NCBI RefSeq assembly: GCF_030345705.1 | Contig: NZ_JAUASW010000001.1 | Location: 1,488,001-1,552,000 of the forward strand | Origin: Pelomonas sp. SE-A7 | Lineage (GTDB): Bacteria; Pseudomonadota; Gammaproteobacteria; Burkholderiales; Burkholderiaceae_C | Direction: 5' to 3' | DNA length: 64,000 nt | Shown: in pieces, positions 18,513 through 27,137 of the stretch | Layout: the number at the start of each line of letters is the position of its first letter | How positions within the stretch are numbered: the first letter of the stretch is position 1 | Notes under the pieces: generated by a model | Told to the model about the DNA's origin: nothing | Seen by the model: only the letters and a program-made list of their open reading frames with translations | The model's database searches: none | Position numbers and translations under genes: made by a program

Positions 18513-19343
18513 ATGCTGCGAATTTCTTCGTCTGTTGCCGCTCTGCGGCCCACCCTGGCCCTCGCCCTGATGCTTCAAGTGCTCAGCGGCTGCGGGGGTG
18601 GCGATGACCGTGGCCTGACCGACTCGCAGGAGCCGGTCGCGAGGCTGGAAGCCGCGTACGGCGGTGCCGACGGATTGCGCCAATTCTTCGACACCCACAG
18701 CGCCGCCCAGATCAGCGCCGAGCTGAGCAAGTACGGCATCGGCTACGAGGTGCACGAGGTCGAGACCAAGTCGAAGATCCAGGAAGCCAAACCGCAGGCG
18801 ATCACCGACTGCGTCAAGTACTTCCCCACGGCCGATCGCACCAAGTGGCACAACTTCAACGGCGAGTACTACTACATCGACAGCAACGGCCGGCCCAACA
18901 AGGCCTACGCCGACCTGCCGCCGATCAAGGCCGAGGCGCGACAGGACAGCTGCCAGACCAGCATCGGCCAATGGGGCGATGCCGAGAACCCGAGCAACGA
19001 CTATGACGGCGGCCACCTGATCGGCTCGCAGCTGGGCGGCTGGGGCGGCCGCGCCAACATCGTGCCGCAGGACGCCAACTTCAATCGCGGCAACTGGGCC
19101 CAGCTCGAGAACAAGATGGCCACCTGCGGCGGCCTGGCCACCGGAGCCATGCGCTACAGCATCGACGTCGCCTATCCCAGTGCCTCGGCCCTGGTGCCGT
19201 CGAGCTTCACCATGACCATCACCAAGCAGAGCAACGGTGCCAAGGTCACGATGAAATTCACCAATGTGGACGGGGGCGGCCCGAATGGCACCGCCGACCG
19301 CATCCGCGGTACGGACTTCCTGGCGGCCAACGGCTGCAACTGA
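18513..19343 (+). CDS. Lipoprotein with DNA/RNA non-specific endonuclease domain
   Basis: A 276-residue protein with a lipoprotein signal (LSGC, lipidated Cys27), so it should be anchored in the envelope. The C-terminal domain resembles the Endonuclea_NS_2 type of HNH-like (beta-beta-alpha metal) nucleases: DGGHLIGSQLGG at about 165-176 with the catalytic His168, then NIVPQDANFNRGNW, whose asparagines would bind the metal and substrate. This domain is best known as the toxic tip of polymorphic toxins. Here it is short and stands alone, without a delivery domain and without an obvious immunity gene beside it. A nutrient-scavenging role is equally possible. Confidence 0.78.
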   Translation: MLRISSSVAALRPTLALALMLQVLSGCGGGDDRGLTDSQEPVARLEAAYGGADGLRQFFDTHSAAQISAELSKYGIGYEVHEVETKSKIQEAKPQAITDCVKYFPTADRTKWHNFNGEYYYIDSNGRPNKAYADLPPIKAEARQDSCQTSIGQWGDAENPSNDYDGGHLIGSQLGGWGGRANIVPQDANFNRGNWAQLENKMATCGGLATGAMRYSIDVAYPSASALVPSSFTMTITKQSNGAKVTMKFTNVDGGGPNGTADRIRGTDFLAANGCN

Positions 19344-19366
19344 GGCACGGCGCGGTTCGGAAAGCA

Positions 19367-19401
19367 AAAAGCCCGACAGATCTGAGATCTACCGGGCTTT
19401 T
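19367..19401. terminator. Bidirectional intrinsic terminator
   Basis: Stem AAAAGCCCG/CGGGCTTTT with a 17-base loop between the nuclease gene (plus) and tRNA-Val (minus). The A-run before and T-run after the stem let it work in both directions, ending the nuclease transcript and the tRNA transcript. Confidence 0.8.
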
Positions 19402-19437
19402 GCGGGTTCCTCGTACGAAGACGAGGCCTACCGAATT

Positions 19438-19514
19438 TGGTAGGCGCGATTGGATTCGAACCAACGACCCCCACCATGTCAAGGTGGTGCTCTAACCAAC
19501 TGAGCTACGCGCCT
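19438..19514 (-). tRNA. tRNA-Val(GAC)
   Basis: A 77-base tRNA with a perfect seven-pair acceptor stem (AGGCGCG with CGCGCCT), the D-arm sequence TAGCTCAGTTGGTTAGAGC, an anticodon loop CTTGACATG giving anticodon GAC for valine, the T-loop TTCGAAT, and an encoded CCA end. It is close to the E. coli tRNA-Val(GAC) sequence through the D, anticodon and T arms. Confidence 0.97.
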
Positions 19515-19575
19515 GAAGAGCTTCGCACTATAGCATGGTTTTTTGGGGCTCCAGAAAACACGCCCTGCACGGACC

Positions 19576-21774
19576 TCATTTGCGCCGCGCTGCCCGCACG
19601 CCGCTGATCTGCGCGACGCTGCGCAAGACCTGACCCAGCTTGGCGGAATCGGCCACCTCGACAGTGAAGCTCATCCAGGCCGTGTCGACGCCTGCCTTCA
19701 CCGACTGCGTGTTCACGGCCGTGACGTTGAGCTTCTCCTTGGCGAACACCTCGAGCACGTCGCGCAGCAGGCCCGGACGGTCGCTGCCTTCGACCAGTAC
19801 GTCGGTCGGGTAGACCCCGCCCTTGCCCTCGCCCCAGGTCACGGCGATCACGCGTTCGGGCGAGCGGCCGGCGATCTCGCGGAAGTTGCTGCAGTCCTGG
19901 CGATGGATGGCTACGCCCTTGCCGCGCGTGACGTAGCCGCCTATGGCATCGGGCGGCGCGGGCCGGCAGCAGCGGGCCAGATTGGTCAGCAGCGAATCGA
20001 CGCCGACCACCAGCACGCCACCCTTGGGCGCGCCGCTGGAGCCTGGTCGCACGCGTCGTTGCGCCAGCCATTCATCCTCGTCGGGCTCGGGTTCAGGCGG
20101 ACGCAGCAGCAGCTCGATGTTGCGCAGCGAGTATTCGTCCTTGCCGACCACCTCGAACAGCGCATCCGCATTCTTGAAGCCCAGGCGCGCGGCCAGTTCC
20201 TCGAGCCGCATCGCCGTCTTGCCCTCGCGCTGCAGCAGCTTCTCGACCAGCTCGCGGCCCTTGGCCACGGTCTCGGCCAGTTGCAGGGCATTGAACCAAG
20301 CCCGCACCTTGGCGCGCGAGCGCTGGCTCTGCAGGAAGCCCAGCTCGGCGTTGAGCCAGTCCAGCGAAGGACCGCCTTCCTTGGCCGCCGTGATCTCGAC
20401 CGTCTGGCCACTCTTGAGCCGCGTGCTGAGCGGCACCATCACACCGTCGACCTTGGCGCCGCGGCAGCGATGGCCCAGGCTGGTGTGGACCGCGTAGGCG
20501 AAGTCGATGGGCGTCGCGCCCGCACTCAGCTCCACGATTGACGCCTGCGGCGTGAACACATAAAGCCTGTCGTCGAACAAGGCCGGCTCCTGCGCCGCCG
20601 TGTCGCGCTCCCAGGCCAAGAGCTGGTGCAGCACCGCGCGGCGCGCCTGGGCGACCTGCTCCTCGAAGTCACCGGCCGCACTGACACCTGCATAGCCTCG
20701 CGCCCCAGCCTCCTTGTAGGCCCAGTGAGCTGCCACGCCATGTTCGGCATGCTCATGCATGGCCCGCGTGCGGATCTGCACTTCCATGGCCTTGCCGCCC
20801 GGGCCCAGCACGACGGTGTGCAGCGACTGGTAGCCATTGGGCTTGGGCTTGGCGATGTAGTCGTCGAACTCGCCTTCTACCGGCCTGTAGAGCTCGTGCA
20901 GCCGGCTCAGGACCGTGTAGCACTCCTTCACGTCGGCGACGATCACCCGCAGCGCCCGCAGGTCGAAGACACGCTCGATGTCCAGGCCCTTGCCCTGCAT
21001 CTTTTTCCAGATGCTGTAGAGATGCTTGGGCCGCCCCTGCACTTCCGCCGTGATGCCTTGCGACTGCAGATCGGCTTCCAGCAGACGACGGGCCTCCTCG
21101 ATGCGCTGCTCGCGCTCCACCCGCTTCTCGTCCAGCGCACGGGCGATGCTTCGGTAGTCCTCGCCCTGCAGGAAGCGGAAGCTCAGGTCTTCCAGCTCCC
21201 ACTTGATCTGCCAGATGCCCAGCCGGTTGGCCAGCGGCGCGAACACCTGCTGAGATTCGGCCGCCAGGTCCAGCGGGCAGGCGGTCTTGCTGGCAGCGAA
21301 GAAGCGCAGCGTCTGCAGCCGCGAGGCCAGGCGCAGCAGCACCACGCGCAGGTCATGCGAGAAGGCCAGCAGCATCTTGCGCACGCGCTCGGTCTGGGTG
21401 GCACGCTGCTCATCGCCGACCTTGGCAGCACGCGCCGCACGCTGGATCTGCACCAGCTTGCGCGTGTGCGTGACCAGGCTCGCATAGGACTCGCCGAAGG
21501 CCTTGGCGACGATGTCCTCGGGCTTGTTCAGGAAGTCACCTGCATAGACCAGGTAGGACGCCGCCTGCAGGGCCGGTGCCGCGCCAATGCCGGCCAGGAT
21601 CTGGGCCACGCCGTCCGCATGGGCCAGCGCCTCCTCGCCGCTGTCCAGCAGCTGGCCGCCCAGCAGGGGCTCGGCGAATGCTCGCGCCCGCTGCACCTCG
21701 GCGGCATCGGCCGGCTGCGCGAAATCCAGGGTGACGATGGGCGCTGCGGGGCCGCCCTGTGCGGCGGTCTTCAT
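19576..21774 (-). CDS. relA: GTP pyrophosphokinase RelA, (p)ppGpp synthetase
   Basis: Stringent-response enzyme of 732 residues. The N-terminal hydrolase-like domain lacks the HD metal motif: where SpoT has HD, this protein has YAGD (in SYLVYAGDFLNKPED). It should therefore be synthetase-only, which marks it as RelA rather than SpoT. The synthetase domain contains VFDLRALRVIV and EGEFDDYIAKPKPNGYQSLHT. TGS (VFTPQASIVELSAGATPIDFAYAVH), a helical and zinc-finger-like region (NLARCCRPAPPDAIGGYVTRGKG), and a C-terminal ACT domain follow. The ATG overlaps the stop of the upstream hydrolase (ATGA). Confidence 0.95.
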   Translation of the reverse strand: MKTAAQGGPAAPIVTLDFAQPADAAEVQRARAFAEPLLGGQLLDSGEEALAHADGVAQILAGIGAAPALQAASYLVYAGDFLNKPEDIVAKAFGESYASLVTHTRKLVQIQRAARAAKVGDEQRATQTERVRKMLLAFSHDLRVVLLRLASRLQTLRFFAASKTACPLDLAAESQQVFAPLANRLGIWQIKWELEDLSFRFLQGEDYRSIARALDEKRVEREQRIEEARRLLEADLQSQGITAEVQGRPKHLYSIWKKMQGKGLDIERVFDLRALRVIVADVKECYTVLSRLHELYRPVEGEFDDYIAKPKPNGYQSLHTVVLGPGGKAMEVQIRTRAMHEHAEHGVAAHWAYKEAGARGYAGVSAAGDFEEQVAQARRAVLHQLLAWERDTAAQEPALFDDRLYVFTPQASIVELSAGATPIDFAYAVHTSLGHRCRGAKVDGVMVPLSTRLKSGQTVEITAAKEGGPSLDWLNAELGFLQSQRSRAKVRAWFNALQLAETVAKGRELVEKLLQREGKTAMRLEELAARLGFKNADALFEVVGKDEYSLRNIELLLRPPEPEPDEDEWLAQRRVRPGSSGAPKGGVLVVGVDSLLTNLARCCRPAPPDAIGGYVTRGKGVAIHRQDCSNFREIAGRSPERVIAVTWGEGKGGVYPTDVLVEGSDRPGLLRDVLEVFAKEKLNVTAVNTQSVKAGVDTAWMSFTVEVADSAKLGQVLRSVAQISGVRAARRK

Positions 21775-22640
21775 GCGGAAAACAGAAAGGCCCTCACGGC
21801 AGCAATCTGGTCGGCGGCCTGCAGCGTGGGCGCATGGCCGACGCCGGCGAACTCGGCCAGCTGGGCGCAGGGCCCACGATGGCCCATGGCCTCGGCCGTG
21901 GCGCGCGACAGCAGGTCGGAATCAGCCCCGCGCAGCACCAGGGTCGGTGCTTCCACAGCATCCCAGGCGGCCCACAGCGCGGCCTCGCCGGCCGTGGCCA
22001 TCTCCTGCGTGATGCCGGTCATGGGGATCGCGATGGACGGGTCGTAGTGCAGGCGCAGCCGTTCGCCCGCCTGGCGGAACATGGGCTTGGACAGCTCCAA
22101 CCAGGCCTCCTTGCTGTGCGGCCCGAAGCCGACCGAGACCCGCTTCAGGTAGTCGGCGCCCTCTTCCAGCGTCGCAAAGGTCGGGCCCTTGCCGAGGTAC
22201 TGGCCTATGCGCTGCAAGGATGCGAATTCGATGGTCGGCCCCACGTCGTTCAGCACCAGGCGGGTGATGGGGCTGCGCTTCTGCGCCGCCAGGCCCAGGC
22301 CTATCAGGCCGCCCATCGAGGTGCCCACCCAGTGGACCTGGTCCGTGCCCAACCGCGCGATCAGGGTGACCATGTCGGCCACATAGCTGGGGATCTGATA
22401 CAGGGCCGGATTGGGCAGCCAGTCCGAATGGCCGCGCCCGACCACGTCGGGGCAGACCACGCGGTAGCGTTCGCACATCGCCCGCGCCAGCGCATCGAAG
22501 TCCCGCCCCTGGCGCGACAGGCCGTGCACGCAGACCAGCACCGGCGCGTCGGGCGAAGGGCCGGCCCACTCCCAATAGGCCATGTGGTGCAGGCCCACGG
22601 GGCTCAGGCACTGCACGCGCTTCAGGGTGGGGTCAGACAT
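21771..22640 (-). CDS. Alpha/beta-fold hydrolase
   Basis: A 289-residue hydrolase. The oxyanion region is VCVHGLSRQGRDF, the nucleophile elbow GTSMGG (Ser near residue 107), and the catalytic His is in GVGHAPTL near the end; the acid is probably the Asp in LRGADSDLLS. Substrate unknown. I chose ATG 22640 (MSDPTLKR), ten codons after an upstream alternative. It overlaps relA by four bases, so the two are co-transcribed, and is divergent from the 3-hydroxybutyrate dehydrogenase with 58 bases between them. Confidence 0.87.
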   Translation of the reverse strand: MSDPTLKRVQCLSPVGLHHMAYWEWAGPSPDAPVLVCVHGLSRQGRDFDALARAMCERYRVVCPDVVGRGHSDWLPNPALYQIPSYVADMVTLIARLGTDQVHWVGTSMGGLIGLGLAAQKRSPITRLVLNDVGPTIEFASLQRIGQYLGKGPTFATLEEGADYLKRVSVGFGPHSKEAWLELSKPMFRQAGERLRLHYDPSIAIPMTGITQEMATAGEAALWAAWDAVEAPTLVLRGADSDLLSRATAEAMGHRGPCAQLAEFAGVGHAPTLQAADQIAAVRAFLFSA

Positions 22641-22698
22641 TGTTTGTATCCTTGCAGACTTCGCGACCATCCTAGCAAGCCAAGAAGGACTTCAGACC

Positions 22699-23472
22699 AT
22701 GTTGTTGAAAGGCAAGACCGCCCTAGTCACCGGCTCCACCAGCGGCATCGGCCTCGGAATCGCGCTGACCCTGGCTAGGGAGGGTGCGAACATCGTGTTG
22801 AACGGCTTCGGCGACCATGAGGGCCCCAAGGCCGAGGTGGCGGCCCTGGGCGCCAAGGTCGGCTTCCATGGTGCCGACATGAGCAAGCCCGCCGACATCG
22901 AGGCCATGATGGCCTATGTGGACGCCGAGTTCGGCGGCTGCGACATCCTGGTCAACAACGCCGGCATCCAGCATGTGGCGCCGGTCGATGAGTTCCCGGT
23001 CGAGCGCTGGGACGCGATCATCGCCATCAACCTGAGCTCGGCCTTCCACACCACCCGCCTCGCCCTGCCGGGCATGAAGAAGCGCGGCTGGGGCCGGGTC
23101 TTGAACATCGCCTCGGTCCACGGCCTGGTGGCCTCGGCCAACAAGAGCGCCTATGTGGCCGCCAAGCACGGCATCGTCGGCTTTACCAAGGCAGCGGCAC
23201 TTGAAACGGCGACCACCGGCGTGACCGTCAATGCGATCTGCCCCGGCTGGGTGCTGACCCCGCTGGTACAGAAGCAGGTAGACGCTCGCGCCGCGGCCGA
23301 TGGCGTGGACAACGAGGAAGCCAAGCGCCGCCTGCTGGTCGAGAAGCAGCCCTCGCTGCAGTTCACCACGCCCGAGCAGTTGGGCGAGCTGGCCGTGTTC
23401 CTGTGCTCGGATGCCGCCGCCAACGTCCGGGGCCAGGCCTGGTCGCTGGATGGCGGTTGGACAGCGCAGTGA
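22699..23472 (+). CDS. bdhA: 3-hydroxybutyrate dehydrogenase (SDR family)
   Basis: NAD-dependent short-chain dehydrogenase of 257 residues that oxidises 3-hydroxybutyrate, the product of PHB breakdown, to acetoacetate. Cofactor motif TGSTSGIGLGIA, NNAGIQHVAPVDEFP, catalytic Ser in NIASVHGLVAS and the YVAAKHG motif (Tyr and Lys) are all present. The long helix VDARAAADGVDNEEAKRRLL near residues 195-215 and the C-terminus SLDGGWTAQ fit the D-3-hydroxybutyrate dehydrogenase subgroup well. Confidence 0.9.
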   Translation: MLLKGKTALVTGSTSGIGLGIALTLAREGANIVLNGFGDHEGPKAEVAALGAKVGFHGADMSKPADIEAMMAYVDAEFGGCDILVNNAGIQHVAPVDEFPVERWDAIIAINLSSAFHTTRLALPGMKKRGWGRVLNIASVHGLVASANKSAYVAAKHGIVGFTKAAALETATTGVTVNAICPGWVLTPLVQKQVDARAAADGVDNEEAKRRLLVEKQPSLQFTTPEQLGELAVFLCSDAAANVRGQAWSLDGGWTAQ

Positions 23473-23485
23473 TGGAGCCCCCGGT

Positions 23486-23560
23486 CCGAGCCAAATGCGC
23501 TCGGTCCGCCCCCCGAGGGGGCGCGAGTCGTCCTTGGGAGCGGCCCGGCGAACGACTCGC
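23486..23560. repeat. Cluster of three intergenic palindromes
   Basis: Between the convergent bdhA and clpP genes lie three hairpin-forming units: CCGAGC/GCTCGG at 23486-23504, GCCCCC/GGGGGC at 23508-23522, and GCGAGTCGT/ACGACTCGC at 23523-23531 and 23552-23560. None has a T-run. They could act together as a bidirectional terminator or protect the 3' ends of both transcripts. The unit looks like a dispersed intergenic element, but only one copy is in this window. Confidence 0.5.
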
Positions 23561-23568
23561 AGTCAGGC

Positions 23569-24165
23569 TTAGCTCAGCTCCGACTGCTTTTCGATGACGC
23601 GCGAGACGATGCCGTATTCAACGGCCTCGTCCGCGCTCATCCAGTAGTCGCGCTCCATGTCGGCCATCACCGTGTCCAGCGGCTTGCCGGTCTGGGTGGC
23701 GATCACCTGGGCGATGCGCTCGCGGGTCTTGATGATCTCGCGGGCCATGATGGCGATGTCGCTGGCCTGGCCGCCGGCGCCGCCGGCCGGCTGGTGGATC
23801 ATGAAGCGAGTATTGGGCAGGCAGACCCGGCGTTCCTTGGGCGGCGCCAGGAAGATGTGAGCCCCGGCGCTGGCCACCCAGCCCGTGCCCAGCGTGGTCA
23901 CCGGGGCCTTGATGAAGCGGATCATGTCGTGGATCGCGTCGCCCGATTCCACATGGCCGCCCGGCGAGGAGATCAAGAGCGTGATCGGCGCATCCGAATC
24001 GGCCGCCAGAGCCAGCAGGCGGCGGCAGGTGGCATGGGCCATCTTGTCGTCGATCTCGCCGAACACCATCACGAAGCGCGACTTGAAGCTCAGCTGCTCT
24101 TCGAGCTTGTCCACGGCCTCGGGCTTGGTCGCCTTGTCCTCGGCGGCATTTCTTTGCAGGTTCAT
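23569..24165 (-). CDS. ClpP-like serine protease (ClpP paralogue)
   Basis: A 198-residue member of the Clp protease proteolytic family. The triad is intact: Ser99 in GWVASAGA, His124 in FMIHQPAGG and Asp173 in ERDYWMSADEA. The Gly-rich oxyanion strand is SSPGGHVESG. It differs from the main ClpP of proteobacteria, for example in the VCLPNTRF segment, and no clpX or tig gene lies beside it. I therefore treat it as a paralogue rather than the housekeeping clpP. I chose ATG 24165 (MNLQRN). Confidence 0.85.
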   Translation of the reverse strand: MNLQRNAAEDKATKPEAVDKLEEQLSFKSRFVMVFGEIDDKMAHATCRRLLALAADSDAPITLLISSPGGHVESGDAIHDMIRFIKAPVTTLGTGWVASAGAHIFLAPPKERRVCLPNTRFMIHQPAGGAGGQASDIAIMAREIIKTRERIAQVIATQTGKPLDTVMADMERDYWMSADEAVEYGIVSRVIEKQSELS

Positions 24166-24211
24166 TTCGGGTCCTTGAAACGGATGGCGCATTGTTGCGC
24201 AAGCCGGGGCC

Positions 24212-24919
24212 TCACTTGTTGACCAGGTTCATCAGCACCGAGCCGCTGACCGAGACGCTGACCGTGGCACGACCCGACTCTATGGGCAGGGATTCTTCGG
24301 CCATGGCCAGGGTCTTGGCGCGCATCATGGGCATGGCCTGCACTGCCTCGCTGGTGTTGACGCTGACCTCGCCTATCACGTAGCCGGCATAGCCGAACTG
24401 CTTGGCATAGTCGGCCGCCTGGGCCCGGAAACGCTGGATCGCCTCGCCCGAGACCTGGCGTTCGGCCTTCTCCCTCGCCTCGCGGGAGAGCAGGAAGCCG
24501 CTGCGCGCAATGCTCATGCTGGTGATGCGCCCGCTCAGCGCCGCGATGGCCGCCGTGTCCTTGCCTTCCACCAACAACTCGGCCTGGCCTTGCCAGCCGT
24601 TGATGCCACCCTTGATCGAGTAGCGCGGGAACAGCGAGAAATTGCCGGTCTGCACATCCACCTGGCCGGGTTTGGCGATCTTGCGCGCCTCGGTCAACGC
24701 GGCGTCGAGCGCGGCCTTGAGCTGCGCCTGGACCTGGTTGGGATCGCTGCCCTCGCGGGTGGTCGAGAACGCCAGGCTGATCACGTCGCGGGTGACCTCG
24801 GTGCTGGCGTTGACGCTGAACGACAGCAGGTCGCGCCGCGGCGGATCGATCGCCTGGGCCTGGCTGCCCAGGCTGGCCAGGACGCTGAGCAACAGGGCGG
24901 CACGTATCGTGTTCTTCAT
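24212..24919 (-). CDS. SIMPL (DUF541) domain periplasmic protein
   Basis: A 235-residue exported protein with signal peptide cleavage near AQAIDP. The SIMPL/DUF541 pattern is visible as LLSFSVNASTEVTRDVISLAFSTTREG followed by the ARKIAKPGQVDVQTGNFSLFPRYS repeat-like part and the C-terminal VSVSVSGSVLM strand. The family includes outer-membrane and periplasmic proteins of uncertain role, some linked to oxidative stress. Divergent from ompR across a 144-base region that contains GTTAC motifs. Confidence 0.85.
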   Translation of the reverse strand: MKNTIRAALLLSVLASLGSQAQAIDPPRRDLLSFSVNASTEVTRDVISLAFSTTREGSDPNQVQAQLKAALDAALTEARKIAKPGQVDVQTGNFSLFPRYSIKGGINGWQGQAELLVEGKDTAAIAALSGRITSMSIARSGFLLSREAREKAERQVSGEAIQRFRAQAADYAKQFGYAGYVIGEVSVNTSEAVQAMPMMRAKTLAMAEESLPIESGRATVSVSVSGSVLMNLVNK

Positions 24920-24974
24920 CACATCCTCCGTGAAAGAGAGAGCCGACGATACCCCGCCCCGCCGCCACGGAATT

Positions 24975-25050
24975 GTTACGGCGCTGTAACGCCGGCCGCC
25001 GCCCGCTTGCCGCCGCGCAAAAGCTCGCCACAATGCGCCTGTTACAAATT
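24975..25050. promoter_or_regulatory. GTTAC/GTAAC motifs upstream of ompR
   Basis: GTTAC at 24975-24979 and GTAAC at 24986-24990 form a dyad, and GTTACAAATT follows at 25041-25050. OmpR boxes in enteric bacteria contain GTAAC-like cores, so these could be autoregulatory sites shared with the SIMPL gene. This is a pattern match only. Confidence 0.3.
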
Positions 25051-25063
25051 CGGGAGCGTCGAC

Positions 25064-25795
25064 ATGAACGCCGCCAACGCCAAGCCCAACAAGATCCTGG
25101 TCGTCGACGACGACGCCCGCATCCGCGACCTGCTGCGCCGCTATCTGACGCAGGAAGGCTTCGACGTGCTGCTGGCCGAGGACGCGCGTGCGCTGAACAA
25201 GCAGCTGACCCGCGAGAGCTTCGACCTGATCGTGCTGGACCTGATGCTGCCCGGCGAGGACGGCCTCTCCATCTGCCGCCGGCTGCGCGCCAACAACGAC
25301 CTGACGCCCATCATCATGCTGACGGCCAAGGTCGAGGACGTGGACCGCATCGTGGGCCTGGAGGTTGGCGCCGATGACTACCTGGCCAAGCCCTTCAATC
25401 CGCGCGAGCTGCTGGCCCGCATCAATGCCGTGCTGCGCCGCCGCCCGGCCATGGAAGCGCCGGGCGCGCCGACCAAGGAACCGATGACGGTGCAGTTCGG
25501 CCCGTTCGAATTCGACCTGGCCCTGCGCAAGCTCAGCAAGAACGGCGAGCAACTGCCGCTGACCACGGGCGAGTTCTCCATGCTCAAGGCCCTGGTGCGG
25601 CATCCGCGCCAGCCGCTGTCGCGCGACAAGCTGGCCCAGCTGGCCCGCGGCCGCGAGTTCGAGCCCTTTGACCGCAGCCTGGACGTGCAGGTCTCGCGCC
25701 TGCGCAAGCTGCTGGAGGAAGACCCCTCGCAGCCGCGCTACATCCAGACCGTCTGGGGCATAGGCTATGTCTTCGTGCCGGACGGCGCAGCCTAA
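25064..25795 (+). CDS. ompR: Response regulator OmpR
   Basis: A 243-residue OmpR/PhoB-type regulator. The receiver domain has the acidic pocket VVDDDARIRD, phosphoacceptor Asp in IVLDLMLPGEDG (near residue 62), Thr in MLTAK and Lys in YLAKPFNPRE. The C-terminal winged helix (about 145-240) includes LTTGEFSMLKALV and RYIQTVWGIGYVFVPDG. It precedes the histidine kinase by 16 bases on the same strand. The sequence and pairing fit OmpR/EnvZ, which respond to osmotic conditions in enteric bacteria. The signal here is not known. Confidence 0.93.
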   Translation: MNAANAKPNKILVVDDDARIRDLLRRYLTQEGFDVLLAEDARALNKQLTRESFDLIVLDLMLPGEDGLSICRRLRANNDLTPIIMLTAKVEDVDRIVGLEVGADDYLAKPFNPRELLARINAVLRRRPAMEAPGAPTKEPMTVQFGPFEFDLALRKLSKNGEQLPLTTGEFSMLKALVRHPRQPLSRDKLAQLARGREFEPFDRSLDVQVSRLRKLLEEDPSQPRYIQTVWGIGYVFVPDGAA

Positions 25796-25811
25796 GGTCG
25801 ACTGATCTGAC

Positions 25812-27137
25812 ATGACCCAGCCCCGGCTGGCCCTCAATCTTTTCTGGCGCACTTTTGCTCTGCTGGCCCTGCTGCTGATAGGCAGCGTGATGGCCTGGCA
25901 GCAGACCTTCAAGGCGCTGGAAGCGGAGCCCCGCGCGCTGGAATCGGCTCAGCAGCTGGCCGGCCTGGTCAACCTCAGCCGTGCTGCGCTGGCCGATGCC
26001 GACAGCATCAACCGCGTGGCCGTGGTCAAGTCGCTGCGCCGCAGCGAGGCGGTGCAGGTCGAGATCGCCGAACCGGGCGACCGCTTCCTGCCCTATGACG
26101 AAAACCCTTTCGCCAAGCAACTGGCCGCCGAGCTGCGCGGCCGCCTGGGGCCGGACACCATAGTCGCACGCAGCGTCAACAAGGTCGACGGCCTGTGGGT
26201 GCGCTTCAGTATCGAGGGCGATGCCTACTGGCTGCGCACCAGCCCGGCGCCGCTGTCCATCTCCTCGAGCGGCAACTGGTGGTGGGTGCTGATCGCCCTG
26301 GTGGCCACCATGCTCGGCTCGGCCGGCGTGGCCCGGCTGATCAACCAGCCGCTGCGCGAGCTGTCCATCGCCGCCGGCCGGATCCGCGAGGGCGAGTACG
26401 ACTCGCGCCTGGACGAGAGCACGCTGACCAGCGAGATCCGCGAGGTCAACATGGGTTTCAACCGCATGGCCCGCGAGCTGGCCCGCATGGAAGAAGACCG
26501 TACCGTGATGCTGGCCGGCATTTCGCATGACCTGCGCACGCCGCTGGCCCGCTTGCGGCTCGAGGCCGAGATGAGCGTCGGCGACGAGCAGGCCCGGCAG
26601 TTCATGGCCCAGGACATCGACCAGCTCGACGCCATCATCAGCAAGTTCATGGACTATGCGCGGCCGAACGAAACCAAGCTGACCCCGGTCAACCTGGCCG
26701 AGCTGGTGGAGCGCGAGGCCATGGCCTTCCGCGACCCTACGCAGATCCGCATCCGCGCCGACGTGCCGCTCGACATGAAGGCCTGGGCCGACGAGACCGA
26801 GCTCGGTCGGGTGCTGCTCAACCTGTTCGAGAACGCGCGCCGCTATGGACGTCATGAAGGCGAGCCTGCCGAGATCGACGTGGACTGCTACGTGGTCGAG
26901 GGCGGCCAGCTGCTGCTCCGGGTGCGCGACCACGGCCCCGGCGTGCCGGCCGACAAGCTGCACTCGCTGACGACGCCCTTCTACCGCGGCGACAAGGCCC
27001 GCACCGCCGCCACCGGCGCCGGCCTGGGCCTGGCCATCGTCGACAAGTCCTTGCAGCGCATAGGCGCCCAGCTGGAGCTGGCCAACGCCGAGGGAGGCGG
27101 CCTGCTCGCCCTGATCAAACTGAGACAGGCGAGCTGA
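25812..27137 (+). CDS. envZ: Sensor histidine kinase EnvZ
   Basis: A 441-residue inner-membrane kinase. TM1 is near residues 12-30, a periplasmic loop of about 130 residues follows, TM2 is near 155-175, then HAMP. The phosphoacceptor His is in the H-box MLAGISHDLRTPLARLR. The N-box LLNLFENARRYG and the G-boxes DHGPGVP and GAGLGLAIV are all present. Partner of the OmpR regulator just upstream. Its last 23 bases overlap the 3' end of ispF on the opposite strand. Confidence 0.93.
   Translation: MTQPRLALNLFWRTFALLALLLIGSVMAWQQTFKALEAEPRALESAQQLAGLVNLSRAALADADSINRVAVVKSLRRSEAVQVEIAEPGDRFLPYDENPFAKQLAAELRGRLGPDTIVARSVNKVDGLWVRFSIEGDAYWLRTSPAPLSISSSGNWWWVLIALVATMLGSAGVARLINQPLRELSIAAGRIREGEYDSRLDESTLTSEIREVNMGFNRMARELARMEEDRTVMLAGISHDLRTPLARLRLEAEMSVGDEQARQFMAQDIDQLDAIISKFMDYARPNETKLTPVNLAELVEREAMAFRDPTQIRIRADVPLDMKAWADETELGRVLLNLFENARRYGRHEGEPAEIDVDCYVVEGGQLLLRVRDHGPGVPADKLHSLTTPFYRGDKARTAATGAGLGLAIVDKSLQRIGAQLELANAEGGGLLALIKLRQAS

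Noticed and set aside
19576..21774. SpoT (bifunctional synthetase/hydrolase)
   Set aside because: The HD hydrolase motif is degenerate (YAGD), so RelA fits better.
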